Assembly: GCA_951799405.1 (NCBI GenBank)
Contig: OX637332.1
Span: 28,434,832 to 28,498,831, forward strand
Source of the DNA: Agapetus fuscipes
Lineage: Eukaryota; Arthropoda; Insecta; Trichoptera; Glossosomatidae
Length of the DNA stretch: 64,000 nucleotides
Direction: 5' to 3'
Positions 1-12,500 of this stretch are shown here, piece by piece (positions within the stretch are counted from its first letter, which is position 1; every line of letters starts with the position of its first letter). Under the pieces are notes generated by a model that made no database searches, had not been told where the DNA came from, and saw nothing but the letters and a program-made list of their open reading frames with translations. The translations under genes were made by a program, and so were the position numbers.

Positions 1-439
1 TTGGATATTATTTATCTTTAACAACTATTCACCTCTTATCGTTCTTTTCAATACTTAAATTTATTGAACATTTTTTTAAACACCGAACTTTGAAAAATTA
101 CCTCATTGGCGCTGTACAACATTTGATAAAATAAATACTACTTTCAAAACTGTAATTTACTTATGGTGGTATTCACTCACAGAATATCCATGGTTCAACC
201 CCCACCTACATGAATTTTCCATACCAATAAACAATGATCCATCTATTAGCTATGGATCAAATGTGCTCTGAATACTCTTGTTAGATTTTTTTTTTTATTG
301 GCACTGGAGACTTGCCTTCCGGAAGCTTCCGAACATTTCGCTTGTGTCTGCAATGAGCTTTTTCAGCGTGATGATCTTGATAAAATTTTTATGATGTTTA
401 TTTATTGGTTGATTTATATTGACTGCTACATATTTTCAG
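1..439. other. Window start, upstream intron sequence
   Basis: AT-rich sequence before the first confident exon. An open frame runs from 298 into exon 1 and contains a Cys/Glu-rich stretch (about 301-370), but I see no convincing splice acceptor for it. A missed exon is possible; nothing else is recognisable. Confidence 0.5.
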
Positions 440-519
440 AATCATCTCCAGCCCCTGCCGGAAGTAAACCTCCCAATATCATGAAACAGCACAGTTCAAG
501 GTCACTCCAAGAAATAATG
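440..519 (+). CDS. VPS13B: VPS13B exon 1 (of this window)
   Basis: Residues 1-26 of the reconstruction. Acceptor tattttcag, donor gtgaga after an ATG codon. It enters with 2 nt of a split codon and leaves in phase 0. Ser/Pro-rich, including [12 protein letters not shown]. It is the least certain exon because its upstream neighbour is not in view. Confidence 0.65.
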
Positions 520-3500
520 GTGAGAAATATTTTATCCCCCTTGGCAAATCAAAACAAATCTATCCTTACTCAAATTCAGTTTACAATCATTAAAATCATG
601 TTTAGTGAAATTACTCCTACTTTAGTTAGGCTTAAGTTAGAATTACGGTCGTTTGACATTTTGACAATTATATTAATTTTTAAAACTGAACAATTTTAAA
701 ACTTAATTTAAATCGGATATTTAACGAACCGTTTAGAGAGAACTTACATCATTCTCGACGTTTCGTCGGTATGTACAAGTAACATAGTACCATCTAGTGA
801 CGTGGAATACAAACAAAATGAAAGTGGTATGTGTAACAGACCAAAACATAATTACTACCTTCGTTCGAAGGTAGGCAGTGATTTGTGACAAAGTGTTTTT
901 CAAATTCAGTTCATCCTCAGTCGCCGTACAGAGAGGATGTTCTCCTGAAGACGTCGGCTACGTCGCTGACGAAATGTCGAGAATGATATAAGTTCTCTCT
1001 AAACGGTTTGTTAAATATCCGATTTAAATTAAGTTTTAAAATTGTTCAGTTTTAAAAATACTCCTATTTTTGTATTTTAAAAAAAATCTTCAATAAATAA
1101 CATTATTCATGTACTTCTCTTTATAAAATTTTATCAGAACTAATGTAAGGTGTGTAAACTATCAGTTTTTTTGTAGATTGCCTATGTCCCTCTGTTGGAG
1201 GGCGCTAGTGTTGTCAAAATTGTGATTTTCGATCAAACTTATTAGCTACAAACGAATTACGTTAGATTTATGGTTGTTAGACATATTTGTAAAATTCCTG
1301 ATGATGCTGGATAAGAAGCCAAGGAAACGTCGAGAACACTAAGATTCACGTTAGAGGAGATTCTCCATTAACGGCTCGTATAAATGCTGGGCTATTTAAT
1401 TTATTTTACAAATAAGCTTATTAGCTGTAAAAAATCTCTTAGCTCAATCTTTTAGTAGTTTTAAAATTTTGCAATGCTCTATGGGCAATTCAACCAAAGA
1501 ACTGGAAGACTTGTCTTTGTCTATTGACAAACAATCCAGGAACCGTAAGATTGACAAATTTGCCTTATTAGCCATCAATTCAACCAAAATGTTATTGCGC
1601 AGCGTAAATGAGCATTTGTTTTAGAATCGTGTTGGAGGAGTTAGTAGAACTTCAAACAAGCAATCAGCTGGTCAGTCTAGTTCAGACAGAGAGAGAGACT
1701 ACATACACGGAGCTCTTTACAATGTGTCACAAACCATCAACAGAGATAGCAACCAAACTGTCCAGGTAAATCATTATCTTCATCTTTATCTTTTTTTTAA
1801 TTTTTCTGTAGTTGGTTATAATCTTAATGCTTACTTTTTATTTGCAGGTGTCATCACAGTCAACTGAAAAGAAAGTCCCTAATGATTCACTGTCAGACTT
1901 GATGTCTGTCAAGTTTCACGCTTGGCAACACGTTTCACTCTATTTGGAAGTTGACGCTGTTACGATTTACTTTCCTACGAGTCCCATATCAGCCATAGAC
2001 TGTCCTACAGTCTGCGACGCCATTTATAAATCAGTTACCGACAATGAAAACTTGGAAAATGAGAAAATTCTTGTGATAAGGTAACCAGCGTATACTTGTA
2101 ATTTTGTAAATGAATAGTTATTCAATGTTAGGACAAGATTAAAATTGGTGTTATTTTCATTTCAGATTACCTAGTACTCTTATGAAGAGTTCAACGTTGA
2201 AACAAAATCTATTGTCTTTTTGCACACATGGTCTACCAGCTGTTCTTCCCGCGCATGTATGGAATTCTGCAAGTAAGAAACATTACTCATATGTACATCA
2301 CGTGAATTATTAAGAAATAATAATAAGAATATATAGGTGAATGTCACTGCTTTTTGTATTGCTCTTAGAGGGCTTTAAAGTTTTACCTTTTTTCAATTGC
2401 TTTCCTTTGCTGGTCGTTACATTGAGTTAGAGATTTGCCTCTGGCTCTCTTACCTTCCAGGTTCTGATTGTCACAAGCCTTTTAAGGTTAACCCAGCCTC
2501 AATTTGTTCACTTGCAATGTGCAATGTGACCAAAGAACTCAAAATTCTTTAATAAATAGGCAACAAACAGTTGAGGGGGGCTAAATCATTAACCATAATA
2601 TTGGAAGTGCCACACAAAATCAATTACTTTTGATCACAATACAACATATTTGCCTTTGTATTACACTTATAATGTAATGGTTAGAAATCTGTATTATGTG
2701 TTCTGAGAGATGTCTGGAGTCCATATTATGAGAGAAACAGTCACTTTTCCCCTTTTATGTGGTTTTTTAGTCTATTCCTGGGTCTTTGATTTGCACTTTT
2801 TTACACTTTAGGCACTTTCTACTCTATGGTCGCTTTTTCCCCATTTCCTGTTCCCTATTTCCAGTTTCCCCATAACCCGGTCGCAATTTTTACATAAAGC
2901 GTCATTTTCCCTTTGTGGTCACATGTCAGTTGATTTTACCTTCGAAAATTTGAGTGAATTGACAATATTCCTGGGCAAAAACATTTAAAAGAGTGTTATT
3001 TTACCATCTTGTGTCCTTGTGAACAATTAAAAACTAAAACAGGTGATATTGTGGTGGTTAAAAGTTCGCATACGTATTTTTGTTGGTTATGCCACGCTGT
3101 CATATTTACGAAAAACGTTTTTCGTTATTTTAACGGAGTTTTTACTTTATATAACATCAAAATCAATGTTATGAGTTGTGATAACAATAAAGGGCAACCT
3201 CTCGACGAAATCTCACAGGATTCAGGTGATGCGTCACTAAAACGCGGATACGACACTTCGGAATCAGGTTCACCGCCGCGGCGTCAGAAACGGCTGAGGG
3301 TTGTCTTGGACCCAAGGATAGATTATCTGGTTTCCCACATCGTGATGCTGACGAACGCAGTTTTCGGTGACTGGCCCGCCAGTTCTATGGGAAATCTCGT
3401 TGAATCGGCGGCAGGAAACTCTTCCAGCAACTTCCTCTAACAACCTTCGGGACTGGAAGAGAATGAGGAGGCCCAGGAAGAGCTACTGCTGAGCTTCCAG

Positions 3501-6500
3501 GAAGCCGCCACAACGGTGGAAGAACCAGCTCACCCCAAGGCCAAGAGCAACAGGGTCGAAGCGCTCCAAAGGCTCCAGCACTTCGACAGTGAAAACTGGG
3601 CCGGAGTAAGGTACGCCGAGGTACAGAAAAAGTACCTGGCAGAACCGGCGTTCGTCGACCTGGCAGTGAACGATGAACTTAGCCAGTGCGACGTAAGCTC
3701 CCCTATTCAGGCGAGCGGTCGTTTGCAGCCATGTCCCACGCCCTCCTCATCCAGAAAGAGGAGTTCCAGTCTGGGCTTCATACCTTGGTCAACTGGGGAG
3801 CCCGGAGCGACACGACCTTGGCGAGGAAAGCCCTTTTCGAAAAGGTCAAAACGCTGTTCGCTCTGGACTCGCCATACCAGAAAGTCTCGGAAGACATCCT
3901 CCAGACGGTATGGGGGAGGCGGACAGAGGCCCTCCAGTTCCGCAGGAAAGCTGTGCTAGGGCATGTTAAGGAAGAGCATGTGAGAGGGGTTAAACAAATT
4001 CCCGCCGAGTACCGAACACTTGTTTGGCAAAGACAGTCTCACGTCTTTTTTCTCTAGAGTGGGGACCACCGACAAATTGTCAGTGAAGACCCAGTGCCCT
4101 CAACCCAGCACCTCATCGAAACCGCACGTTCCAGTACAGAAAAGGAATCAGTTTTTTAGAGGGCAGCAACGACCCACTGCGGAAAGCAATCGAGGCCTTA
4201 GAGACGCTCCAAATTTCTCTTCAAGAGGAAAAAGGGCAGGGAATAACACACGGTCAGGAAATCTCAAAGGAGACAGACGGAGGCATCCACGAAAATGACA
4301 AGAAACCATTTCGCAGAGGATGCTTGAAGTCCTCCCTACAGGTTTGGACGTCACTCGGAGCACCAAACCACATCCTGAAGATGATAATCGGAGTAAGAAT
4401 ACCTTTCATCTCAATTCCCCCTCTGATATTACCACACAAAAAGACCTTAATGCTATACCAGACGAGTCCTTCACCCGAAATGGACTCTCAAATAAAGGAA
4501 ATGACCGAATTCGGCGTTATAGAGGCCGCGGAGTCATCTCCCAGCTTCTTATCAAAAATGTTCCTAACACCCAAATCGGACCGTTCCTCGAGAATGATTT
4601 TCAACCTGAAATCGTTAAACTTCTTCCTGGACCCGGTTCCGTTCAAACTCATAGCCACTACAAAGTGCCAGAGTTTCTGCAGCCAAACAATTGGTTGTCG
4701 AAAATAGACCTATCGCAAGCCTTCTTTCATCTCCCAAGTGCACAGAAACATTGGAGATTTTTGCGACTGGTCTATCGAGGAGAATTACTTCAGATGACAA
4801 GTCTGCCCTTTGGCCTTTCATCTGCCCCCAGAATGTTTGCAACCCTTACAAATTGGGTAGCCCAACTACTGAGGCGACGAGGTATTCGGACAATCGTTTA
4901 TCTCGACGACTTCCTCCTTGCGAGCCAATCCAAGGACGATCTTTGTCGGCAATCGCATCTAGCAGTAGATATCCTACAATCTCTGGGGTGGTATGTAAAT
5001 CTCCAGAAGTCAGTGCTCTTCCCCACTCAACAATTAGAGTACTTGGGAATCGTTTGGGACACGCACAACAATTGCAAATTCCTTTCTTACCGGAAGCAAG
5101 AGGCATTGTGCCACTCACTTCGAGCAATACTGACTTCTCGAAAATGGTCCTTAAAACTGGCGGAAAGTCTCCCAGGAAGACTAAACTTTGCCAGCTTCAT
5201 GGTCGCCTCCACTGCAGACAATTGCAGATAGCGAGCAGGCCACTGAAGCACCTGTCACCAAGTAGGTCTTTCTTACCGGAAGCAAGAGGCATTGTGCCAC
5301 TCACTTCGAGCAATACTGACTTCTCGAAAATGGTCCTTAAAACTGGCGGAAAGTCTCCTAGGAAGACTAAACTTTGCCAGCTTCATGGTCGCCTCCACTG
5401 CAGACAATTGCAGATAGCGAGCAGGCCACTGAAGCACCTGTCACCAAGTAGGTCTTTCTTACCGGAAGCAAGAGGCATTGTGCCACTCACTTCGAGCAAT
5501 ACTGACTTCTCGAAAATGGTCCTTAAAACTGGCGGAAAGTCTCCTAGGAAGACTAAACTTTGCCAGCTTCATGGTCACCTCCACTGCAGACAATTGCAGA
5601 TAGCGAGCAAGCCACTGAAGCACCTGTCACCAAGAGGGTCCATACAAATGACCGAGGACAGCTTACAAGAAATAGAGTGGTGGATAGGGAATGCGAACGA
5701 ATCAAGTTCCATCCACAGGGAAACCTTCGGACATTTCTTGACAACAGATGCGTCAGACTTAGCTTGGGGAGCAACTCTGGACGACTTGATGCTGTCAGGA
5801 CAGTGGACCGTTCAACAAAAGAAGTAGCACTCCAACCGAAAAGAGTTGTTCGCTGTTTTTGCAACCCTGCAACGCACAGCGCACGACCTTTCCGGCTCCG
5901 AAATTCTGGTACATTCAGACAACACGACAGTAGTCGCCTACATTCGCAAGGAAGGGGGCACCAGATCCAAAACACTCCTAAATCTTACTCGAGATCTGTT
6001 GACTCTGGCAGACCAATGGGAAATCTCGCTAACAGCGCAGTACCTACCGGGAAGATACGGAGACGCGGATCACCTATCAAGAGGAAGATCCCCTCCAGAG
6101 TGGCATCTCTTACCAACAGCAACGAAGGCCATTTTCAATCATTTCGGAGTACCAGATATAGACCTGTTCGCATCCACCATGGCACACATGAGTTCAACTT
6201 ACGTGTCCAGAGACTCCACAGACTCATGCGCAATCTTTCAAAACGCCTTCAGTCGGCACTGGCTCTACAATGTGGGTCGGATATTTCCTCCGCCAAACCT
6301 TATACCGAGGATCCTGAGGCACCTAAACGGGGCGACCGGAACTTACCTACTCGTGGTCCCGAGATGGCAGAGGGTCTTCTGGCGTCCAGACTTAATTCGT
6401 CGATCACTCGTACCTCCGATGCAAATACCGAACCTGGTGTCAGTACTAATCAACAAATCAACAGGCAATCCACCACCCAGGATTCAGGATCTGGAAATGG

Positions 6501-9500
6501 AAGTGTGGAAAATTGGGACTGGGGACAGTATCTTAAATTCCTGGAACGCGGAAGAGAAAAGACTGTTCCTGTCAGGATGGCGAGCTTCCCCACTCAACAC
6601 ATATAAACCTGCTTGGCAAAGATGGTGCCGCTGGATACTGGCGAATAATACCCATCCCAACACACCATCTCCTAATCAATTGGCAAGGTATCTAGTGCAA
6701 CTGTTCATTAACGAAAAACTATCATACAGGACTATGCTGGTACACAAGTCAGCCATCGTAACCTTCTGCAACGCAATGATGGAAAATAATCTCAGCTCAG
6801 ATTTCCTAGTGAAATTAAATTTAAAAACATTAAAAGCACTAGCAATGGTAAAGATCACCCCTCCTAAGTCCCCTGTGTGGAATCGGCAGATAGTGAGAGA
6901 CTGGCTAGTCAGGAACACTCCTCGATCAGATTCTCTCTATGAAGTTGCGTGTAGAACGGCAATCTTACTTCTGTTATCTTCAGGAAGAAGAGTACACGAT
7001 CTGACCTTGCTAAATATCACAGAAGGAAACATTCTCGACGAAGGCACATCAATTGTGTTAATTCCATTCTTTAGATCAAAAACAGATACCCTCAAACACC
7101 GACAATCTAATCGGAGACTTCTGGAATCCAAGGAACACAACGTCAACCCAGTCTTCTGGATAAGGAAGCTGATTGAACTATCACGCGAAAGGAGATCAGG
7201 ACAAAATCTTTATAACCTGTTCATCAGCACCCGAGTACAAGTGAAGGCAGCTGCAAGAACAATCATAGGAGGATGGGTAAAGAACACGCTAAAATCAGCA
7301 GGAGTAGAGGCCACTCCCGGCAGCACACGTTCAGCGGTCGCATCACTTAATCCAATAGATAACATACTGGAAAGAGGCAACTGGAAAAAGGAAAACACTT
7401 TCAGAAAATACTATCAGAAAGAGATGTTGAAACATACAGCTCCAGAAGATCTTTCCCTATTTCAACCAGTTAATATCAAATAAAGACGTCCCCGGTCACC
7501 AGGAGATAATAGACAGATCTCTCATAATATGGACTCCAGACATCTCTCAGAACACATAATGGGGGAGTTTTACCTACCATTAAAACTCTTATTATGTTTC
7601 TATAGATGTCTGGAGTCCAGGTAACCCCTACCTGGTGTATTATGAGCTTTATGAAAAATTGCGACCGGGTTATGGGGAAACTGGAAATAGGGAACAGGAA
7701 ATGGGGAAAAAGCGACCATAGAGTAGAAAGTGCCTAAAGTGTAAAAAAGTGCAAATCAAAGACCCAGGAATAGACTAAAAAACCACATAAAAGGGGAAAA
7801 GTGACTGTTTCTCTCATAATATGGACTCCAGACATCTATAGAAACATAATAAGAGTTTTAATGGTAGGTAAAACTCCCCCATTATTCCTGTTAGGTGTAT
7901 TTGGCGGCATTGTGGGCTTTCACCCTTCAATTAACGACACCTAGTTGCTACAAATATACACATTTCTTTCAAGCTGCCTATTTTCAAGTGAAATACATTT
8001 GATTGATTTAAAAATCATGTAATAAACACAGTTTTATTTATTTTTCAGCTACTCTGTCATATCCTTGGCAAGTTTCAATGACCAACTTGAGTTGTCATAC
8101 ATTAGCAGCAAACAAAACAACCAATGAGAAGCCAGGAGTCCAAAAAACAAACATCCTGAAGTCTGTCTCGTCAAATGTCACAATTAGTCTAACACCAAAG
8201 TCAGCTAGTCCAAAGCAGGACTCCAACGTTCCTGCGCAAACACAAAGTAATGTAGCAGTAGCAAAACATAGTCATAGTAAAGAGGATCCAGAAAAAGAGG
8301 TATGTAAAATAAATGGTTATTTCAAATCTTAATAACTGTAACTGTAACTCTGTCACCATTCCGCTAGGGGTGGCCAGAGCCTCTGCAGAGTTGCCTCCAT
8401 TTTTTCCTATCCTGACACACCTCTTTCAATTCCTTCATATCCATCACCTTTTTCATGCATTTTCTTCTTTTACGCTCACTTTGTATATCCCATTCTTTCA
8501 CAATCTCCTCAATCTGATCACTCCATACTTTTCTCGGTCGTCCCTTCCCTCTTTTTCCTTTCACACTTTCTTTGTATACATACTTTGTCAGTCAATCATC
8601 TTTCATTCTTTCCACATGCCCAAACCATCTCATCACATTCTTTTGTACTTTAACTTTCACATCCTCTTTCAAATTACATTCTTTTTTTACCCATTCATTC
8701 CTAACTCTATCCCTCAAAGTTTTTCCTGTCATACTTCTCAAATGCTTCATTACCACCGTACATACTTTACTCATTTCGCTATCATTCACTGTCCATGCTT
8801 CACTTCCATACATCAAAGTCGGTAACAATATGCCATTGTGTACCGCCATTCTCAGATCCATCGTCAATCGCTTGTTCTTTGCTATTCTTCCTATTGCACT
8901 GACCACTTGCTTTCCCTTGCACACCCTATTCTCAAGTTCTCTTGTCATCTTTCCATTCTTTTCAAACATACTTCCCAAGTATCTAAATTCATCCACAATT
9001 TCAACTTTCGTACCATTCAAAATGAAAAACAAAAAGTTAATTTTAAGTTATACCATGGCCGTCAAGCATGAATCATAGTCAATATGATACGTGAGTTCTA
9101 TGCTTTTATTTGCAATAAGTCCACTGTGTTGAAATATTGTCATAAAGAATTTACTGCAGTAAGCAACTTTATGAATCAAGTAATAATTGCAATAAGTACC
9201 TACTTAAATTCCAAGTTATTCATCATCATCATCATGAGCTTGACAAACTTGGCTGAATTGGCATGCCATTCCTTTTTTGAACTCTCTTCTCTTTGAAATA
9301 GACCAATGGTCACATAAAAAATAATGAGTTTAGTTTCAAAATAATAATGAATAACATAGTCACTTTTAGGTACTAAAATTAGATAAAAAAATATGCTGTA
9401 AAAGAATACAGAAGTTTTTTTTCTAAGCAAGATAAATGGGCAGACACTTAAAAAACCTCCATAGAAATAATGGAACTGAAATTATCATACATTTTTTTAT

Positions 9501-12500
9501 CTTTCAGAAACCGCTTAGTCTGGCATCTTTAGCTGCATGTGTACACATTGACACAGGCTCAGTCATCTTGTCATTCAATAGACAGCAGGTACTTATCTTA
9601 GTAATCTATGAATACATCTTTAAATGCTAACATCTCTAAAGTAGAATTCTCAACAAACGTGTAGTTTAAATGTGTGGACTGGGTATGAGTTATTTTAAAT
9701 ACTCTTACTTATAATACTGGAGAGATGTTTTCCGGAATCTGTTGCCTGAGAGAATCTGAGTTGATGCTTCCGTATCCTAGAAAACATCTCACCAGCATCA
9801 TCAGTCAGCCGTGTAAGCCTAAAACTCTTAATCTTACTTACATATATTTTTAATAAAATTACTTACATTACTATTAATTTCAGCTTGTGCTTCTTGTGAG
9901 TGTGTGCCATGGAATGGGGGAACTCCTGCAAAGCATTTCCCAGAAGAAGCAGCGTGAAACTGTGATACACAAGAAGAACTCCATCCAAGAGAATGTGATA
10001 TATGGGTTCAAGAAGGAGTCTATAGACTTAGATAATAGCTCAATGACTGATAGTTACTTATTGCCAAATGAAAGCTACCACCTCAAGTAAGATAAACATC
10101 TTTTTCAATTCATTCTATCTACAGAATACATTGTGTTTGGGTAAAAGTATATGAAATGGATTCAACTTTTAGTAAAAATCACTTATGGGCTTCTTTTATG
10201 CACAACAAGTTTCAGAAGAAGCAGTACCTCCCATCTTCAGGTGTAAAATGAAAGTAACACTTCACAGAAGTAAGGGTACTGCTTCTCCTGAAATTGTTTG
10301 TACATAAAATAAACCCATAAGTGAATTTTAACAAAAAGTTGAATTTTTATTTTCAATTTATAAAAATGAACTTGCACAAAGTTACTGCTGAAAATATAGA
10401 TTATTTATTTAATATGAAATACATTTTGCATTTTCAGGGGGTCTACACCTTTTAGTAGCTGTGATGAATTAGATAGTGGAATAACTAAGGACGACACTGA
10501 TGTAGGGAAATATCAAATTAGGAAAACAAATGGTATGTAATCTGATACTTCTCTATCTACAAAGGTGATGGAATTGTGTCTTTGTTTGTTACTCCATGAG
10601 ACAAGTGAAGATGTGAATGATGTATTTTCAAATAAATGCCACATTCACACGTTGGTTCTCAGCTTTGGGCTCACGAATTGTTTCTAGCTTATTGCCAGTA
10701 GATTCACTCTTTGAAATTGTTGATGCATTTGGTGCATTATCTTGACCAAAAATTTCGCAAGGTTTGCTAGTTTCTCAGTTTATCCCATTTTAAAAATATT
10801 TTTCACAACGATTATTTTTTTTAAATGTTTCAGCGGCAACTTTGTAGAACTCTATTTTAATTTAAAAAAATGAAAATAAAATTTATTTTATTCCTCTATT
10901 ATTTTTATTTACATTTGTTACCTATCTAGAGTAACTAAAGTCTTAAAAATAGTGCAAGGCTATATAAAGCAAAATGAAATATTAATACCTAAAGTAGAAT
11001 TATTTGAATTTTCTAATGTTTGCACATTCAGCGAGTGAATATTCATTTTTAATTTAATAATTCAAAAACTTTTTTATTTAAAAAAACACATAGTTTTTAT
11101 TTTCACGTATTTGTTCTAACCCTTGTATTTTAATTTTTAAAAAACTTCAGTTAGCCTCTGATGATGAACCGAGCAGGTTCGACAGCGCTTAGGCATTATA
11201 ACTCATATGTGAAAATAAAAACTATGTGTTTTTTTAAATAAAAAAGTTTTTTAATTATTAAATTAGAATTATTTGTATAGCGCTCTATTATCAAAAATCA
11301 AAACAGCTCTAGGTGACAATTGTCAAATTTCAAACGTTGCTATTCTTAGACATTTTAGTCGTCCGTTGAGCCCACGTTTTGACAAACTAATGATGCATTT
11401 CTATGAAGTCCTGTCAATCCAAGATGGCCGAGAGTGTACAGCTGATTAGTCTTCATACAAATATCACCACAATTCTGTAGGTAAGAATGACCGTGATGAT
11501 GAGACTTCCAGCCCAGGCATCATTAGTTTGTCAAAGCGTGGGCTCAACGGACGACCAAAATGTCTAAGAATAGCTCGGCTAGTTATCACTTGTAATGGAA
11601 CAAAATCACTTAATCTAAATCTAAGTTGCAAAGATATGTAAATGCATTCACACAAGCAGACATGTTGTGTTTGTTATGCGGCTGACCACCCATACTGTAA
11701 AAAATTGGTTCACTTTGCCAATGTCACCCCTGTTTCAGGGAAGGACGGCAAGAGTTGCAAGGCTTATGTTCATTTGAGATTGGGTTTTTATATTGTAGGT
11801 CCACATGCGGCATGTGTTAGCGCGAAATTATACATATCTGCTTGTGGGAATGCTTTTAATATAAATCTTAAATGATATATATCTTTGCAGCTTAGATTAG
11901 ATTAGATTAGACATGCATAATTTTGCGCTCACACATGCCGCATGTGGACCTACAATATAAAAAACCCAATCTCAAATGAACATAAGCCCTGTAACTCTTG
12001 CCGACCTTCCCTGAAAAAGGGGTGACATTGGCAAAGTGAACGATTTTTTACAGCATGGGTAGTCAGCCTCATACTTAATATTTAAAAAGTGCACTCTTAC
12101 AAAACACACCTTTTACATAACACAGATTTTAAGATGAATAAATTTTTAGATGGTTCTTCAGAAACTGGGCTGGTCATGTCAGCATGGATCCAATGGACTG
12201 TGTCTCGGTTCACCATAAAATGTTACACAGAATCTTCAACAGAAAATGTTGAAGAAGATGCTAGAAGCTATTTGAAACTGTCTTTGGAGGTGGAAGATAT
12301 TATGACCAGTCTGGACATACACAATGAATATCTGAAACTCAAAACTAAGATGGCCACTGCAAGCATACTGCATTATAAAAGGTACTAAATAATGTTTTAA
12401 ATTTTCCCTTCATAGTCGTCGTTGGATAATTTTTTTTTTCGAGTTAAACTATATGTTTTAGTCACATCTTAACTGTAGACTTTTGTTTCCACAAGCGGGA

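Larger units (their letters stand above)
2693..7885 (+). mobile_element. DIRS-type tyrosine-recombinase retrotransposon, copy 1
   Basis: 5.2-kb element in intron 4. Inverted terminal repeats of 184 bp (2708-2891 and 7654-7837) flank gag-like, RT/RNase H and tyrosine-recombinase regions. An internal complementary region (7519-7618) is the reverse complement of both outer ends fused head to tail, the diagnostic DIRS layout. Both outer ends carry ATTAT (2693-2697, 7881-7885), which is also the fusion point in the internal region, and there is no ordinary target duplication. This fits insertion of a circle by the recombinase. Frameshifts and stops show it is no longer intact. Confidence 0.93.

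Noticed and set aside
298..439. ORF start upstream of exon 1 as a gene or separate exon
   Set aside because: The frame runs straight through a good acceptor at 439 and has no convincing acceptor or promoter of its own.
4846..5127. Minus-strand ORFs within the DIRS elements
   Set aside because: They are shadows of the RT and recombinase frames; codons and motifs make sense only on the element's own strand.
8313..8825. 170-aa plus-strand ORF rich in Phe/Ser/His
   Set aside because: It is the antisense of the LINE RT fragment at 8336-9035.
9798..9804. Further hammerhead-like cores at 9798 and 59668
   Set aside because: CTGATGATGCTGG is present but no GAAA box follows at the right distance, so only the first half is there.
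11892..11911. (TTAGA)n runs as interstitial telomere repeats
   Set aside because: The unit is TTAGA/AGATT, not TTAGG, and it always sits at the 3' end of the LINE module, so it is the LINE tail.
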